In this document: in pieces, positions 1 through 8,453 of the stretch | How positions within the stretch are numbered: position 1 is the first letter of the stretch | Layout: each line of letters begins with the position of its first letter | Origin: Monoraphidium neglectum | Taxonomy: Eukaryota > Chlorophyta > Chlorophyceae > Sphaeropleales > Selenastraceae | Reading direction: 5' to 3' | Length of the DNA stretch: 13,904 bases | NCBI RefSeq assembly: GCF_000611645.1 | Contig: NW_014012876.1 | Location: 8,088-21,991, forward strand | Notes under the pieces: generated by a model | The model's database searches: none | Seen by the model: only the letters and a program-made list of their open reading frames with translations | What the model was told of the DNA's origin: nothing | Made by a program: the position numbers and the translations under genes

Positions 1-861
1 CCGCCAGCGCCGCGGTCACGGCGGTGCATGCCACCGCGGCTCCGGCAGCGGCGCGGCGACGGGCGGCAGAGCGCCCCCGAACGACACGCCAGGTTTTGAC
101 TGCAGCCTGTGCCGCCGCGCGCCGCGCGCTGCGGCCAGCGCGCAGCACTTGCTTCAAAAGGGACATGACTTGCGTTCTACGCTCCCTGTGCTGAAAGTGG
201 GGCTGGCGTTGCTCTCTGTAGTTGCCCCTGGCACGTCGTCGATGGCCTTTCGCGCCAGATCGTCGGCGGGCTGGCGCAGTATGTTCCTCCGAGAGGCACG
301 CTTATGCTGCAGTTGCAACAGGTGTACGCGCGGCAGCCGAGCTTCCCTGTGCAGCTGGCCAGGCTTGCGAATTTCAGATTTTGCACGCACCTTCCCCTTT
401 TTGGGTCGAAGCGAGGCAAGCCGGCGTACCGTATGATACCGTTCTATGACACCATAAACTACTATCGGTACCGTACATATTGTACTGAACAGAAAACCCT
501 CACTCGTAGCGTTCTCCTGGCACACGGTGCAGACAGCGGCCCCTCAAGCTCGTGAGCGCACCTGAGGTGGGCTCCTGCCACACGCGTATTGTCACTGATA
601 TTCCGCGGCTGGAATCGTCAGCGGTGAGGAGTGCAGGCTCTACCAAGCTGCAGTGGCGCCGCTGCATTCGCTGCTGCAGCGCGCCCGCCCCAGTTGCACC
701 AAGCTCATGGTCATGCATGGGAACGTGAACGCGTGCACATCAAGTGTGCATGCGCTTAAGAGGAGGATAGGTTAATGCTACGCCTCTGCTGGGTGCAGCA
801 TCCACAGCCTCCCTGTCTTGCCGCTTCTACTGCAGGTGTTGGCGCGCGCGAGGCGGGCGGC
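1..861. other. left flank: possible exon of unknown strand, then upstream region of the MMTAG2-like gene
   Basis: No gene model can be closed here. From about 154 to 330 both strands look partly coding. On the plus strand an exon could start at 222 after a ctctgtag acceptor and read CPWHVVDGLSRQIVGG and onward. On the minus strand a terminal exon could start near 317 after a caactgcag acceptor and read RRNILRQPADDLARKAIDD to a TGA at 154-156. GC at third positions is about 75-78% either way, so composition does not decide. Bases 420-490 are AT-richer and look like untranslated or intergenic DNA. The rest, up to 861, should hold the promoter and 5' leader of the downstream gene. A polypyrimidine stretch ending ctactgcag at 826-834 resembles a splice acceptor and could mark a 5' leader intron. 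Confidence 0.3.
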
Positions 862-2765
862 ATGTCGCTGTACAATGGACCCCCGAGGCCCGGCGCGCGG
901 GGCGGCAGGGACCAGTTCAACTGGGAGCAAGTGAGTGGGTCAGTTGGGAGAGACCGAATGTGCATTTGCGACTGTGCGACTGTGCTTGCGTCGCGGTTGA
1001 GCTGGGGGAGGAGGACGTCCAGGCAGGTGAAGCAACCCAGCGACCTTCCCGACCACCGATTGCCTGCAGGTCAAGACAGACAAAGACAGGGACTACTGGC
1101 TGGGCCACTCTGTGATGGCGCCAACAGGGCGCTGGCAGAAGGGCAAGGACCTGTTCTGGTACACCAAGGGGCCGCAGGGGCAGCAGGGCGCCGACGCGCT
1201 CGCGGCGGAGCGCGCGGCGATCAAGGCGCAGGAGCAGGCGGCGATCGAGGAGGTGCGGGGGCCGTGCGACCGCCGCGGTGGGCTTTTGCAGGATATCTCC
1301 TGGGGTTTGAACGTGTGCAGTGAATTTTGCATCAATCAAGGTTTGCCTCTTGGGGCGTACAGTGTTGCGACGTTGACTCAGACCCCACCCAATCATCCTT
1401 GCAGGCGCTGGGCCTGCGACCCCAGTCGTTGCGCGCCGCTCAGGGCATGAGCCAGCAGGAGTTGGAGGATGCGATGAAGCAGCAGCAGCAGCAGCAGCAG
1501 CAAGGCGAGGCGGGCGGCAGCGGTGCAGGGGACTCTGGTCATGGCCACGGACTCGGCTTCCATCACGGGTGAGCGCTGGTGTCTCGTTTCTTCTCACTTC
1601 TTCCAGTGTGTGTGCATCTGCTGCGTGTGCAGAATCTACGCTGCACTTCACTGAGGGGCGAAGACTGGAGGTATATACAGAATTTTGGGGTGCATCTGCC
1701 TTTGCTGCTGCTGGCCATCGCCCATCAAAGCCCCGCCTGGGCTTCCTGGCGCTGCGCGCCCGCGCAGGTCGGGTGCCCCCGCAGCCACGGATGGCCAGGA
1801 CCGCGAGACGCTGCCCGGCCTCGCGCCGGCAGCGCGCTTCCCACCGCCCCCGCCGCTGCCGGGCGGCCCCCGCGGCGGCGACGCGGGCCTGATGACGGCG
1901 GAGCAGCTTGCGGAGATGGAGCGCAAGGAGCGGCGCTCGGAGAAGAAAGCGGGCAAGGTGCGCGACATTAGGGGTGGAGATGGTTGCTAGGGGATCGCGT
2001 TTGGCCCTGTTTCGGGGGGGGTGGGGGGTGGGAGGCGGCGCTGAGTTTGGTTGGCAGCAGGTGCTGGCGTTGTATCCTGCTGCCAGCGTCGATACTGGAT
2101 GGATGCTTTGCACGCCTGGCTGATTGCGCAGTCAGCTGATCCTCTTGCACCCTGCTAATGCGGCTGCGCAGAAGGCAAAAAAGGAGAAAAAGGAGAAGCG
2201 CAAGAGAGAGAAGAGCGACAACAAGCGCAGCAAGCGCAAGCGGTCTCATAGCAGATCAAGCACGAGCAGCGGCAGCGAGCGCGAGGGCCGCGGGCGCAGC
2301 AGGAGCCGGAGCCCGCGGCGGCGTGGTGGCGAGGCGAGAGGCGCGGGCAGGGAGCCGCTGCACAGGGGCGGCGCTGGCGGTGGCGCGGAGTCGCACGGGC
2401 GCGCCCCTGCAGCCCCTGCAGAGGAGCTGCGGCGGGGCGGCAGCTCGGCAAGGGAGCAGGCGGCAGGCGCACCGGCCGCACGCGAGCGCCCCGGCTCTCC
2501 TGAGCGGCACAGCAGCAGGCGGGAGGCCCCGGGCCGCGGGCGCAGCAGGAGCCGCGAGCGAAAGCACGGAAACGCGTATGGGCGCAGTCGCAGCAGGAGC
2601 GGGGGGCGGGCCGATGACCATGAGCGGCGGGCGGACGGGCGGAGATGGGAGGAAGCGCAGCGGCAAGAGGCGCGAGAGAGGCGGCGCGACCGCAGCAGGA
2701 GCCCCCACCGGCGGCGCGACGAGGATCGCAGGCGCGGACGCAGTCGCAGCAGGGACAGGCGCTGA
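862..2765 (+). CDS. MMTAG2-like nuclear protein (MMtag domain) with C-terminal RS domain, five exons
   Basis: Proposed exons are 862-930, 1070-1252, 1405-1568, 1768-1957 and 2172-2765. All four introns are GT-AG and reading phase is kept at every junction, giving 399 residues. Residues about 10-105 match the conserved N-terminus of multiple myeloma tumor-associated protein 2 (human MMTAG2/C1orf35; Pfam MMtag). Visible landmarks are [20 protein letters not shown], then [19 protein letters not shown], then [11 protein letters not shown] followed by [12 protein letters not shown]. An eight-Gln run follows (residues about 109-116), then a Pro/Gly linker in exon 4, a Glu/Lys-rich helix (about 184-202) and a Lys-rich start to exon 5. 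From about residue 220 to the end the protein is dominated by Arg-Ser and Arg-Glu/Asp dipeptides, an RS domain like those of splicing factors. Human MMTAG2 is about 263 residues with a Lys-rich tail, so this tail is longer and of a different kind. The start at 862 is chosen because homology begins directly after it; an in-frame ATG at 775 would add 29 residues without likeness. The family's biochemical function is poorly known. A nuclear role linked to RNA processing is inferred from the RS domain. Confidence 0.87.
931..1069 (+). other. intron 1 of the MMTAG2-like gene
   Basis: The donor is GAGCAA|GTGAGT and the acceptor is ttgcctgcag|GTC. The 139 bp intron is phase 0 and joins FNWEQ to VKTDK, which restores the conserved family motif. 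That makes this the best-supported junction in the window. Confidence 0.92.
1253..1404 (+). other. intron 2 of the MMTAG2-like gene
   Basis: The donor is GAGGAG|GTGCGG and the acceptor is atccttgcag|GCG. The 152 bp phase 0 intron joins AAIEE to ALGLRPQ, matching the order of blocks in the MMtag family. The GTGCGG donor departs from GTRAGT; similar GTGCGC donors occur in intron 4 and in the minus-strand gene. Confidence 0.88.
1480..1503 (+). repeat. CAG microsatellite encoding eight Gln in the MMTAG2-like gene
   Basis: Seven CAG units followed by one CAA lie in exon 3, just after the conserved MMtag region (after EDAMK). The terminal CAA is a typical interruption of such tracts. Confidence 0.93.
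1569..1767 (+). other. intron 3 of the MMTAG2-like gene
   Basis: The donor is CATCACGG|GTGAGC and the acceptor is gcccgcgcag|GTCGG. The 199 bp phase 2 intron splits a Gly codon and enters the frame reading [11 protein letters not shown]. The acceptor has a weaker pyrimidine tract than the others. The exon that follows is not conserved enough to confirm it independently. Confidence 0.72.
1958..2171 (+). other. intron 4 of the MMTAG2-like gene
   Basis: The donor is GGCAAG|GTGCGC and the acceptor is ggctgcgcag|AAGGC. The 214 bp phase 0 intron joins EKKAGK to KAKKEKKEK. It holds a G-run near 2015-2031. Both flanking exons are Lys-rich in the chosen frames, which supports the join. Confidence 0.75.
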
Positions 2766-3668
2766 CAGAGCAGCACGATGTTTAATCATGTGTGACGACT
2801 TCCGACTCGCAGCATTGTGCTATGCATGGCTCTGCTGCTCTTCCTGTAAGCGTCAACGTCTGTCCATGGGCGTCATGTGTCCCTGATGGCAGTGGAGCAG
2901 CAGCCTGGTCCTGCTGGCCAGAGAAGCCTTGAATCGGGTAGCGCAGGGTAGGACATTCTCACAGGCAGCCGTCGGCGATGCAGCCCCCTGGGGTGCGCAG
3001 CTGCGTGGTTGCATCGGTGTGTGATACCTGGAGCGGACGTCATTGGACCACTTGATGGGCACTGTGGTGCCACGTGGCCCGGGTGTACCCAGGGCTGGAA
3101 GGCTCAGGCAGTGGTGCTGGCAATGCCTGCAGTTGGGGCAGCGCGGGCCAAGTTGACCTTAGACAAGCTGTGGCGGCTGAAACGGCGCCCTGCACTGGTC
3201 AGGACCGAAGGTTGTGCTCAGGATGCACATGCTGCGACCCAGTGCTCGGTGGCGTTTGCTGGCCCTTGTCCTGCGGCCCTGCACTCCATTATCGCAGCCG
3301 CGCAGTCCGCTACTAGTCCAGCCGTGAATTGAGGAGCATGCTCTCCTGCACCGCCTTTTTGGGAGGAGTCAGCTTGTCAGGGGCTTGCAATTTTGAAGGA
3401 CAACACCCTTGGACATCAGGGATCTACAGCGGAGATGCCATGCAACAGGACTGCGCCTTCGCCGGGTTCGGCAGCTACTGCAGCGCCCAGGTGGTGCCGG
3501 CTTGACGTATGATACTTGGCGCCGCTGCATGCACCCGTCGCGAGCTGGATCGTGTCTGTAGACATCACTTTATACTCGTTCATGCGGCTGCCGCAGATCA
3601 CCGAGCACAGTACTATAATGTCACAGTGGACGCAGCGCACATGCAGGTTGTAAGAGCATTGATACCCA
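2766..3668. other. 3' flank of the MMTAG2-like gene and upstream region of the OPR gene
   Basis: About 900 bases without a convincing gene. Short open frames between 3009 and 3332 have no recognisable domain, codon bias or splice context. A TGTAA signal near the left end suggests that transcription of the first gene stops there. Weak TATA-like elements (tttatact near 3569 and tataatg near 3614) lie within 100 bp of the OPR start, but neither is strong enough to call a promoter. Confidence 0.5.
2845..2849 (+). terminator. candidate TGTAA polyadenylation signal of the MMTAG2-like gene
   Basis: TGTAA lies 79 bp after the stop codon. This pentamer is the usual polyadenylation signal in Chlamydomonas and related green algae. 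It would give a short 3' untranslated region. The call rests on motif and position only. Confidence 0.45.
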
Positions 3669-6122
3669 ATGCTGGTGAGGATGTTCAGCGATCTCTGTCT
3701 CAGAGGATGCAGCTGCTATGGTGAGTGTGGTGCTCACACAAGCGGTACTCTGCTGTTGCCTCGCGCGCCACATGTGCACCACCCAAGCTGCAAGCAATCA
3801 GCAGGTCCAGCCCTGCGCTCATCATACGCACGCAAACGCCTACAAACAGTGGATACGCTGGTCGCGGGACTGCAAGCATACCGCGGCCTTTGGAGCTGTC
3901 AGAAGGCCTGCCAGCTGACTCAACTGCAGCATGTGCAGCACCGCACCACCGCAAGCACCGCGCGGCGTGCCGCAGCAGGCCGCCCATGGCCAGCGGGTGC
4001 TGATGAGGGTAATGGTGCACCACCTCAGGACAGTGGAAGTGAGGCCAGCAGCACCAGCAGCAGCAGCATTTGCAGTGCAGGGGACAGCAGCAGCCGCGAC
4101 GACATAAGCAGTGGCTCAGCAAGCGCCGGGGGCATCAATGCAGGGATAGTTTGGAGCCGGGGCAGGGGCAGCCGTGGGGTCAGAAGCCATGCCTTCGCAT
4201 GTTATATGAGTGCTGGAGGGTGCAGCTGGAACAACAGCTGCTTGAGCGGCAAAATTAGCGGCGGCACAAGCAACAGGGGCTTCAGCAGCATCGGCGGCGA
4301 CAGCAGCAGCAGCGGCGGCAGCAGCAGCTGCAGCGGCATCAGCAGCGGAGGCAACAGCATCAGCAGCGGCAGCAGCATCAGCAGCAGCAGAGGCAGCAAC
4401 ATCAGCAGCGGCAGCAGCAGCAGCAGCAGCGGCAGCAGGATCAGAGGAGGCAGCAGTGGCGACCAAAGCGCTTCTGAAGGTGTGTGGAATTGCCGTGTCA
4501 CCACTCCTGAAGCTGATCACGGCCCTTCCCGCCGCTGGAGCGCTGGCAGTGGCCAGCACGGCACAAGTAGCATCAGCCGCAGTGTTGCAGACCCGAGTGG
4601 CCAAAGGGAGCACGCTGCAGAGGACACTGCGGAGGGGTTGTTGCTGCTGCATCGCTGGCCGCCAGGCAAGGTGAGGAGCGCGGGTCTGCATATGGTGGAC
4701 GAGAATCTCTTGCTGCAACACTGGTGGTTGATGCGTTGCCTGCGCGCAGGACGGCGTTCTGACGCCCGTATGCTGCGTCTTCCCTGCTCAGTGCATTGCG
4801 CTGTGTCCGGCCCATGCGATGGCGCTGTCCTACTCCGAATCGTGCAGGCCTCCCCGGATGCGCCGCTGCTGACTCGCTGGATTCACCATGCCAGCAGCCT
4901 CCGACAGCTTATGGACTTGGAGCAGCAGCACGGCGCAGCCTTCAATCACATCCACATCGCAGCATGCTTCCAACGAACAGGGTTATCACACCGATTGTCG
5001 CCCAGCAGAGCCTCCCACCTGCTAATGCAGCGGCTTTGGGCGCGGCTGCAGCCGCAACTGGATGAGTGTAAAGCGCACCAGCTCGTCAACATCGTGTGGG
5101 CGTGCGGCAGGGCAGAGTTTGTAGAGGCGGCGCTGCTGGACGCCTGCCTGGAGCGGCTTGCCGGTGCATCATTGGCTGCTGATGCACAGGATGTTTCGCG
5201 CGCCCTGTACTGGGCTGCGCGGCTGCAGAGGCAAGCCTACGAGACCAATCAGCAGCATGCAATGCAGCTGGTCACGGCTTTGGTGCAGCAACGGCACGCC
5301 GCCACCCCGCAGGAGTTGTCCAACGCCCTGTGGGCGGCAGCCACCCTGAAGCTGCCACTGCCAGAACAGGAGGTGCAGCAGCTTGTGGATGTGGTAGTGC
5401 AGCAGCGCTGGGCAGCCAAGCCGCAGGATGTGTCCAACACCCTGTGGGCAGCGGCCTCCTTGGGGCTGCAGTTGCCTGCGCAGCAGGTGTGGCGGCTCGT
5501 GGAAATTTTGGTGCAGCAGCGGCTCGCAGCACACCGGCAGGATGTGTCCCAAACTCTGTGGGCCGTGGCCATCATGAAGCTGCCGTTGCCAGATCAGCAG
5601 GCGCGGCACCTGGTGGAGGCGTTTATGCAGAAGCGGGGAGCAGGCAGGGTGCAGGACGTGTCTCAAATGCTATGGGCCGCGGCCGCCATGAAGCTGCCCT
5701 TGGAAGATCAGGAGGCGCGGCAGCTGGTGCAGGCGTTCATGCGGAACCGTGCAGCAGCCAGGGCGTGGGAGGTGGCATCAGTGCTGTGGGCGGTGGCGAC
5801 CATGAAACTGCCGCTGCCAGGTCGGCAGGCGCAGCAGCTTGTGGAGGCTTTTGTGCAGAGGCTGCGGGCGGCCACGGCGCAGGACATTGCCAAGACGCTA
5901 TGGGCGGCGTCAACTATGGAGCTGCCGCTGCCGTGTTGGGAGGCGCAGCTGCTGGCAGACGAGATGGTCGAGAAGCGGCAGGCTGCTGGGCCCGATGACT
6001 TGACCACAGCACTACAGGCGGCGGCCAACATGGGCTTGCCACTGTCAGACCAACACCAGCAGCTGCTGACAGAGGCGTTGGCGGCCAATGCAGCCGGAAC
6101 ACACCTGCAGTTTGTGCCCTGA
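3669..6122 (+). CDS. octotricopeptide-repeat (OPR) protein, probably organellar RNA-binding
   Basis: Open frame of 817 residues. An in-frame TGA at 3660-3662 closes it just upstream, so 3669 is the first possible ATG unless there is an upstream exon. Residues about 400-466 (LRQLMDLEQQHGAAFNHIHI and onward) resemble the helical region that precedes OPR arrays in algal proteins. Residues 467-505 and 506-546 are two irregular repeats. Residues 547-812 are seven repeats of exactly 38 residues with the pattern xQDVSxTLWAxAxMKLPLP followed by xxQAxxLVEAFVQxR. The protein ends five residues later. OPR proteins bind RNA and act in chloroplast or mitochondrial RNA stability, processing or translation. 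The Arg-containing N-terminus, with few acidic residues over the first 100, could be a targeting peptide. Residues about 118-262 are Ser/Gly low complexity from AGC-rich DNA. There is no RAP or other catalytic domain. The repeat region is certain; the first 250 or so residues are less so, because another frame competes there. Confidence 0.8.
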   Translation: MLVRMFSDLCLRGCSCYGECGAHTSGTLLLPRAPHVHHPSCKQSAGPALRSSYARKRLQTVDTLVAGLQAYRGLWSCQKACQLTQLQHVQHRTTASTARRAAAGRPWPAGADEGNGAPPQDSGSEASSTSSSSICSAGDSSSRDDISSGSASAGGINAGIVWSRGRGSRGVRSHAFACYMSAGGCSWNNSCLSGKISGGTSNRGFSSIGGDSSSSGGSSSCSGISSGGNSISSGSSISSSRGSNISSGSSSSSSGSRIRGGSSGDQSASEGVWNCRVTTPEADHGPSRRWSAGSGQHGTSSISRSVADPSGQREHAAEDTAEGLLLLHRWPPGKVRSAGLHMVDENLLLQHWWLMRCLRAGRRSDARMLRLPCSVHCAVSGPCDGAVLLRIVQASPDAPLLTRWIHHASSLRQLMDLEQQHGAAFNHIHIAACFQRTGLSHRLSPSRASHLLMQRLWARLQPQLDECKAHQLVNIVWACGRAEFVEAALLDACLERLAGASLAADAQDVSRALYWAARLQRQAYETNQQHAMQLVTALVQQRHAATPQELSNALWAAATLKLPLPEQEVQQLVDVVVQQRWAAKPQDVSNTLWAAASLGLQLPAQQVWRLVEILVQQRLAAHRQDVSQTLWAVAIMKLPLPDQQARHLVEAFMQKRGAGRVQDVSQMLWAAAAMKLPLEDQEARQLVQAFMRNRAAARAWEVASVLWAVATMKLPLPGRQAQQLVEAFVQRLRAATAQDIAKTLWAASTMELPLPCWEAQLLADEMVEKRQAAGPDDLTTALQAAANMGLPLSDQHQQLLTEALAANAAGTHLQFVP
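4258..4458 (+). repeat. AGC/CAG-rich low-complexity tract in the OPR gene
   Basis: An interrupted trinucleotide tract reads as Ser/Gly in the annotated frame, as Ala in the next frame and as Gln/Arg/His in the third. A smaller relative lies at 4047-4107. Because the repeats suppress stop codons in every frame, an open frame through here is weak evidence on its own. Confidence 0.85.
5067..6104 (+). repeat. nine OPR repeats; the last seven form a regular 114 bp tandem array
   Basis: The seven regular units start at 5307, 5421, 5535, 5649, 5763, 5877 and 5991, each 114 bases with no indels. The LW pair at positions 8-9 of each unit is kept in six of seven (LQ in the last), as is the LPL segment near positions 16-18, apart from LQL in the second. 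The first two units (5067-5183 and 5184-5306) are 39 and 41 residues and more diverged. The regular spacing suggests recent unit duplication within the gene. Confidence 0.9.
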
Positions 6123-6391
6123 TGCGCATTAGCCGTCACCAAGTAAGACCTGGCCACTGGGGCCGCAGGGCTGCGTAATCGCCTGGAGTCCGGTTGGCGC
6201 CGTTTTGGCAGCTACACGCAGCTGTCGGCCTGCGGCCTGTGCAGCACATTCAGCTGCACGGAATTAGGAGCGGCCTGTGCGTGGGCGCATTTCAGAGTTG
6301 GGCGAAGCCAGAGTAGCTGGGGGCATTTCTGGTGCATGGCGCGTCGCAATGCGCGGCAGCCACGACGCATAGGAAGGCTGCTTCATGGCAG

Positions 6392-6396
6392 TGTAA
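6392..6396 (+). terminator. candidate TGTAA polyadenylation signal of the OPR gene
   Basis: TGTAA occurs 269 bp after the OPR stop codon (GCAGTGTAAGCAG). The distance suits a green-algal 3' untranslated region. Motif only; no other support. Confidence 0.35.
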
Positions 6397-6759
6397 GCAG
6401 CCGCAACGCATGCTCTCTGCGGGGCGCCTGTGCGTGCGGCAGTGGAGCGGGGGTGTCTAGCATATAGAGATATAGTAACTGTGTGGTTTCCTCATGCCGC
6501 GATGGTGGGCCAGCGGCTGCTCAGACAGCAGGTGAGCCATCGTGTGAGGGGCTGAAGACTTGCGCTCTTGTGGGGGTGGGGTGATGGCAAGAAAAGTCGC
6601 ACGCTGTGGCAGACGCATGCATTGGTTTTAGTGAAGCAGCACTGAACCGGCTTGCAGTTTGGCGGAGCAAGCAGTAGCAGCAGCAGCAGCCGCAGCAGGG
6701 GGTGGCGTCACACGCAACAGGCAACTGAGTAGCATGGGACGGGGTTGGAGTAAAATTTG

Positions 6760-6766
6760 TATAAAG
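6760..6766 (+). promoter_or_regulatory. isolated TATA box
   Basis: TATAAAG sits in a short AT-rich patch (GTAAAATTTGTATAAAGGCC) inside GC-rich surroundings. No recognised gene follows within 1.5 kb. The nearest downstream ATG codons (7014 and 7047) open short frames, and donor-like sites CAAG|GTGAGG (6967) and CCAG|GTGAGC (7213) lie nearby. It may drive a small or non-coding transcript, or be chance. Confidence 0.25.
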
Positions 6767-7395
6767 GCCAGCAGGTTGTGGCTGGCCGTTCCTGTCCGAC
6801 TCGCCTTTGAATTCTGGGTTGGGAGCCGGCAGCCGGCGAGCACCACGCCGCCATCCTGAAGCGAGGGCGCTGGCAGTGCGCGTCGGCAGAGGGGCGCCGG
6901 GGTCGTTCTGCGGGTAGCAGCCCGTATTGCACGCGGGCACGGCCGCGAGTATCAACTGGAGCCCAAGGTGAGGGCGGGGACTGCGCGACCAGCACAGCAA
7001 GGGCCGGCGGCCCAATGCGACGTGCTCAAGCAGCTGCAACGGCTGCATGCGAGCGTTGACAGCTGCCACTCCCCTTCAGTGGCAAGGGCTTTTCACCGTG
7101 CTGGAGTGCACCCCAGCTCTCTGCAAACCATCGCGCCAGCGCGTGCACCTGCAGCCAAGGCCGAAGCCGAGGTGTGCATCCTCCTCTATGTGGGGAAAGG
7201 GGCGGGGCTGCCAGGTGAGCGGAAGTTGAGCGCGAGCGGGACCAGGTACAAGGGGAGCTGGTGTGCCACACCCAGTGGGCGTGGCTGTAACCGAGGCAGG
7301 GGGCCCGCTGGTGGCGGAGCCTCATCGGGCTTGGACACAGCGGCAGCGGGGGCAGGTGCAAGACAGCTGCGGATGCACACTGCTTAGGATATTTG

Positions 7396-7413
7396 CCCCC
7401 CCTCCCCCCCCCC
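7396..7413. repeat. C-homopolymer run
   Basis: Two runs of C (seven and ten) separated by a single T, in the intergenic region. Prone to length error in sequencing. Confidence 0.9.
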
Positions 7414-8372
7414 GGGCGTTGGGGCGGTGCAATCATGCAGTTGGCACGGCGGGATTGCTGCTGCTGTGAAAGTTCGTTGGTGATATGTATCAAAAGTGCG
7501 CTGATGAGCGTCCACGGGTCTCATGACGTGACATTGTATCGATATGAAGCAGCGCTCCTTCAGTGGACCCAACAACAACATGACGGGTTCCCGCCCTGTC
7601 GGTCACTGACAATTGATCATGTTGCTGTGGTGGCCCATGCGGGTCGTGACACAGGGCCTAGGCCTGATGGTGAGCGGATATTGTCAAAAGACAAGATACC
7701 CGCATGCTTGTCATCAGAAGCGCTACGGTATGGCTGCGTGTGAAAATGGGCATGCAACCGGTTCCACCCTAATCGCACTTGAGCATCTCGAGTTTCACAG
7801 GCTTGCAGTAATTTGCCACCAGATTTCACAAACTCTCCAAGCCAGTCACAACTCACTGTCCGCGCCTCCACAACACAATGACAGCACCCACCCTGGGTTG
7901 AAGTACCGTATGGATCTCGAGTATTCCTGAGGTCACAGCCTTAATCAAAGAGAACTATACTCACCATTCAGCAGACACACAAAGCACAGCGCCTACCCTT
8001 TGACGCGTTCCTGACGCCAGGGACCTCACTGCGTTGCTCATCGAGCGCCCAGCTCCCTTGTGAAGTTTAGGCGCGTTGTTTCAATACATCTTGGCTTGCT
8101 GAGAGGCGCAACGGGGTCCGTTGGGGAGGCTCGTTCTCCAAGTGGGCGCGCTGCACCCTGGGCTCATTTACCCTGATCGGTCCAGCAAAGCGTTTGGTTC
8201 GGAATTCCTATCACCAATGCAGCCGAAATGGTGGGCCGTAGCCCCCATGTGCTGGGCACCTGGGACGCCACGCGCGCGCCCCTCACCCAGGGTGGTGCCT
8301 GACTAGACCGACCTGCCGGACCCTGCTTCAAACCGCACCGGCCAGGTCGCCAGCTCAAGCCCGGCCGAGGGC

Positions 8373-8422
8373 ATGGTCTCCACTACCCCCAAGGCCACCA
8401 CCTCTGTTTTCATGCTGCCAAT

Positions 8423-8453
<31 letters not shown>

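Larger units (their letters stand above)
6123..8372. other. intergenic region without a confident gene
   Basis: About 2.25 kb between the OPR gene and the OXS3-like gene. I see a TGTAA signal at 6392, a short CAG-like stretch near 6674-6700, an isolated TATA box at 6760, a C-run at 7396-7413 and an AT-richer patch from about 7470 to 8120. Open frames up to 182 codons occur on both strands (for example 6521-7069 minus, 6968-7387 plus and 7393-7743 plus), but none shows a known domain or codon use like the neighbouring genes. An in-frame TAG at 8304-8306 bounds the OXS3-like frame on its left. Confidence 0.5.

Noticed and set aside
917..2113. 398-codon open frame on the minus strand
   Set aside because: It lies antisense to the MMTAG2-like gene, whose exons are supported by family motifs. 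Its translation is a mix of antisense exon and intron sequence with no domain.
2246..2789. Minus-strand open frames rich in Arg/Leu/Ser/Ala
   Set aside because: Shadows of the RS-domain exon; Arg/Ser codons read backward give stop-free frames.
4256..4258. TAG within an apparent Gln-rich frame, suggesting reassigned TAG=Gln
   Set aside because: The Gln frame is only one of three repeat-derived open frames. Nothing else in the window supports a variant code, and the confident genes use ordinary codon assignments.
4116..4721. Minus-strand 201-codon poly-Ala frame
   Set aside because: Produced by the AGC/CAG repeat tract read antisense; no start context, splice sites or homology.
5307..6104. 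Regular 114 bp repeats as a CRISPR array or minisatellite locus
   Set aside because: The units are contiguous without spacers and encode 38-residue OPR helices in a single frame.
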